Source: Tetrahymena thermophila SB210
Lineage: Eukaryota > Ciliophora > Oligohymenophorea > Hymenostomatida > Tetrahymenidae
Reading direction: 5' to 3'
Assembly (NCBI RefSeq): GCF_000189635.1
Contig: NW_002476387.1
Location: 868,001 to 932,000, forward strand
Length of the DNA: 64,000 nt
Shown: positions 63,932-64,000 of the stretch, piece by piece
Layout: each line of letters opens with the position of its first letter
Position numbering within the stretch: position 1 is the first letter of the stretch
Program-made: the position numbers and the translations under genes
Notes under the pieces: generated by a model
Database searches by the model: none
The model's input: only the letters and a program-made list of their open reading frames with translations
What the model was told of the DNA's origin: nothing

Positions 63932-64000
63932 ATGTTTGGCCAAAACTTTAACATTGCTGATTTAAATTCCAAGTTCGGAATGTCAGCTTAGCCTCCTAGT
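63932..64000 (+). CDS. 5' end of a gene running off the window
   Basis: An ATG in the good context AAAAAAATG opens a frame with MFGQNFNIADLNSKFGMSAQ followed by Pro-Pro-Ser to the window edge, 23 codons. The base composition rises sharply from the flanking AT-rich DNA, which supports a real start. The 23 residues do not identify the family. Confidence 0.6.

Noticed and set aside
1-64000. Chromosome breakage sequence or telomeric repeats
   Set aside because: I looked for the conserved 15-bp Tetrahymena breakage motif and for C4A2/G4T2 runs and saw none. The window ends are cut within ordinary sequence.

Overview
The window looks like nuclear DNA from a Tetrahymena-like ciliate. It is extremely A+T-rich, its genes carry short GT..AG introns, and the code is the ciliate one. 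In every gene that can be read, TAA and TAG are sense codons (glutamine) and TGA is the only stop. Under the standard code all the genes fall apart into fragments. Under the ciliate code they resolve into long proteins, and the exon phases close exactly wherever I worked them out in full. There is no rRNA, CRISPR array, recognisable tRNA or intact transposon, and I saw no virus-like element.

Layout, left to right. A protein with two cyclic-nucleotide-binding domains (minus, 1343-4626). A zinc-finger protein (minus, 5164-6701). Two tandem arrestin-like paralogues (minus, 7292-8482 and 9397-10572). A 3.6 kb AT-rich gap. A 1322-residue membrane protein with a beta-helix ectodomain (plus, 14137-18105). 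A secreted GH19 chitinase (minus, 19843-20967). A nearly 6 kb gap with one weak gene remnant. An unrecognised 437-residue protein (plus, 26804-28117). A class II eIF4E/4EHP-like cap-binding protein (plus, 29172-30391). A nine-exon bZIP transcription factor (plus, 31253-34045). A degenerate kinase-like protein (minus, 34613-36646) whose 5' flank, start codon included, is duplicated in tandem. A B-type cyclin (plus, 40248-42406). A coiled-coil protein (plus, 43650-45642). A coiled-coil/jacalin-like/Q-rich protein (minus, 46523-49539). The splicing factor CWC22 (minus, 50218-52911). A broken partial copy of a cysteine-rich surface protein (54224-54740), about 3 kb of AT-rich DNA holding a roughly 300-bp-period repeat array, and the intact GPI-anchored surface protein (57849-59195). 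A long gap with an 83-bp tandem duplication. The first 23 codons of a gene that runs off the right edge (63932-64000).

The genes do not form one pathway and look like ordinary monocistronic eukaryotic loci. The regions most likely to reward follow-up are the surface-antigen duplication with its repeat array, the duplicated 5' flank of the kinase-like gene, the divergent cap-binding protein, and the bZIP gene with two in-frame acceptors just before its DNA-binding region.
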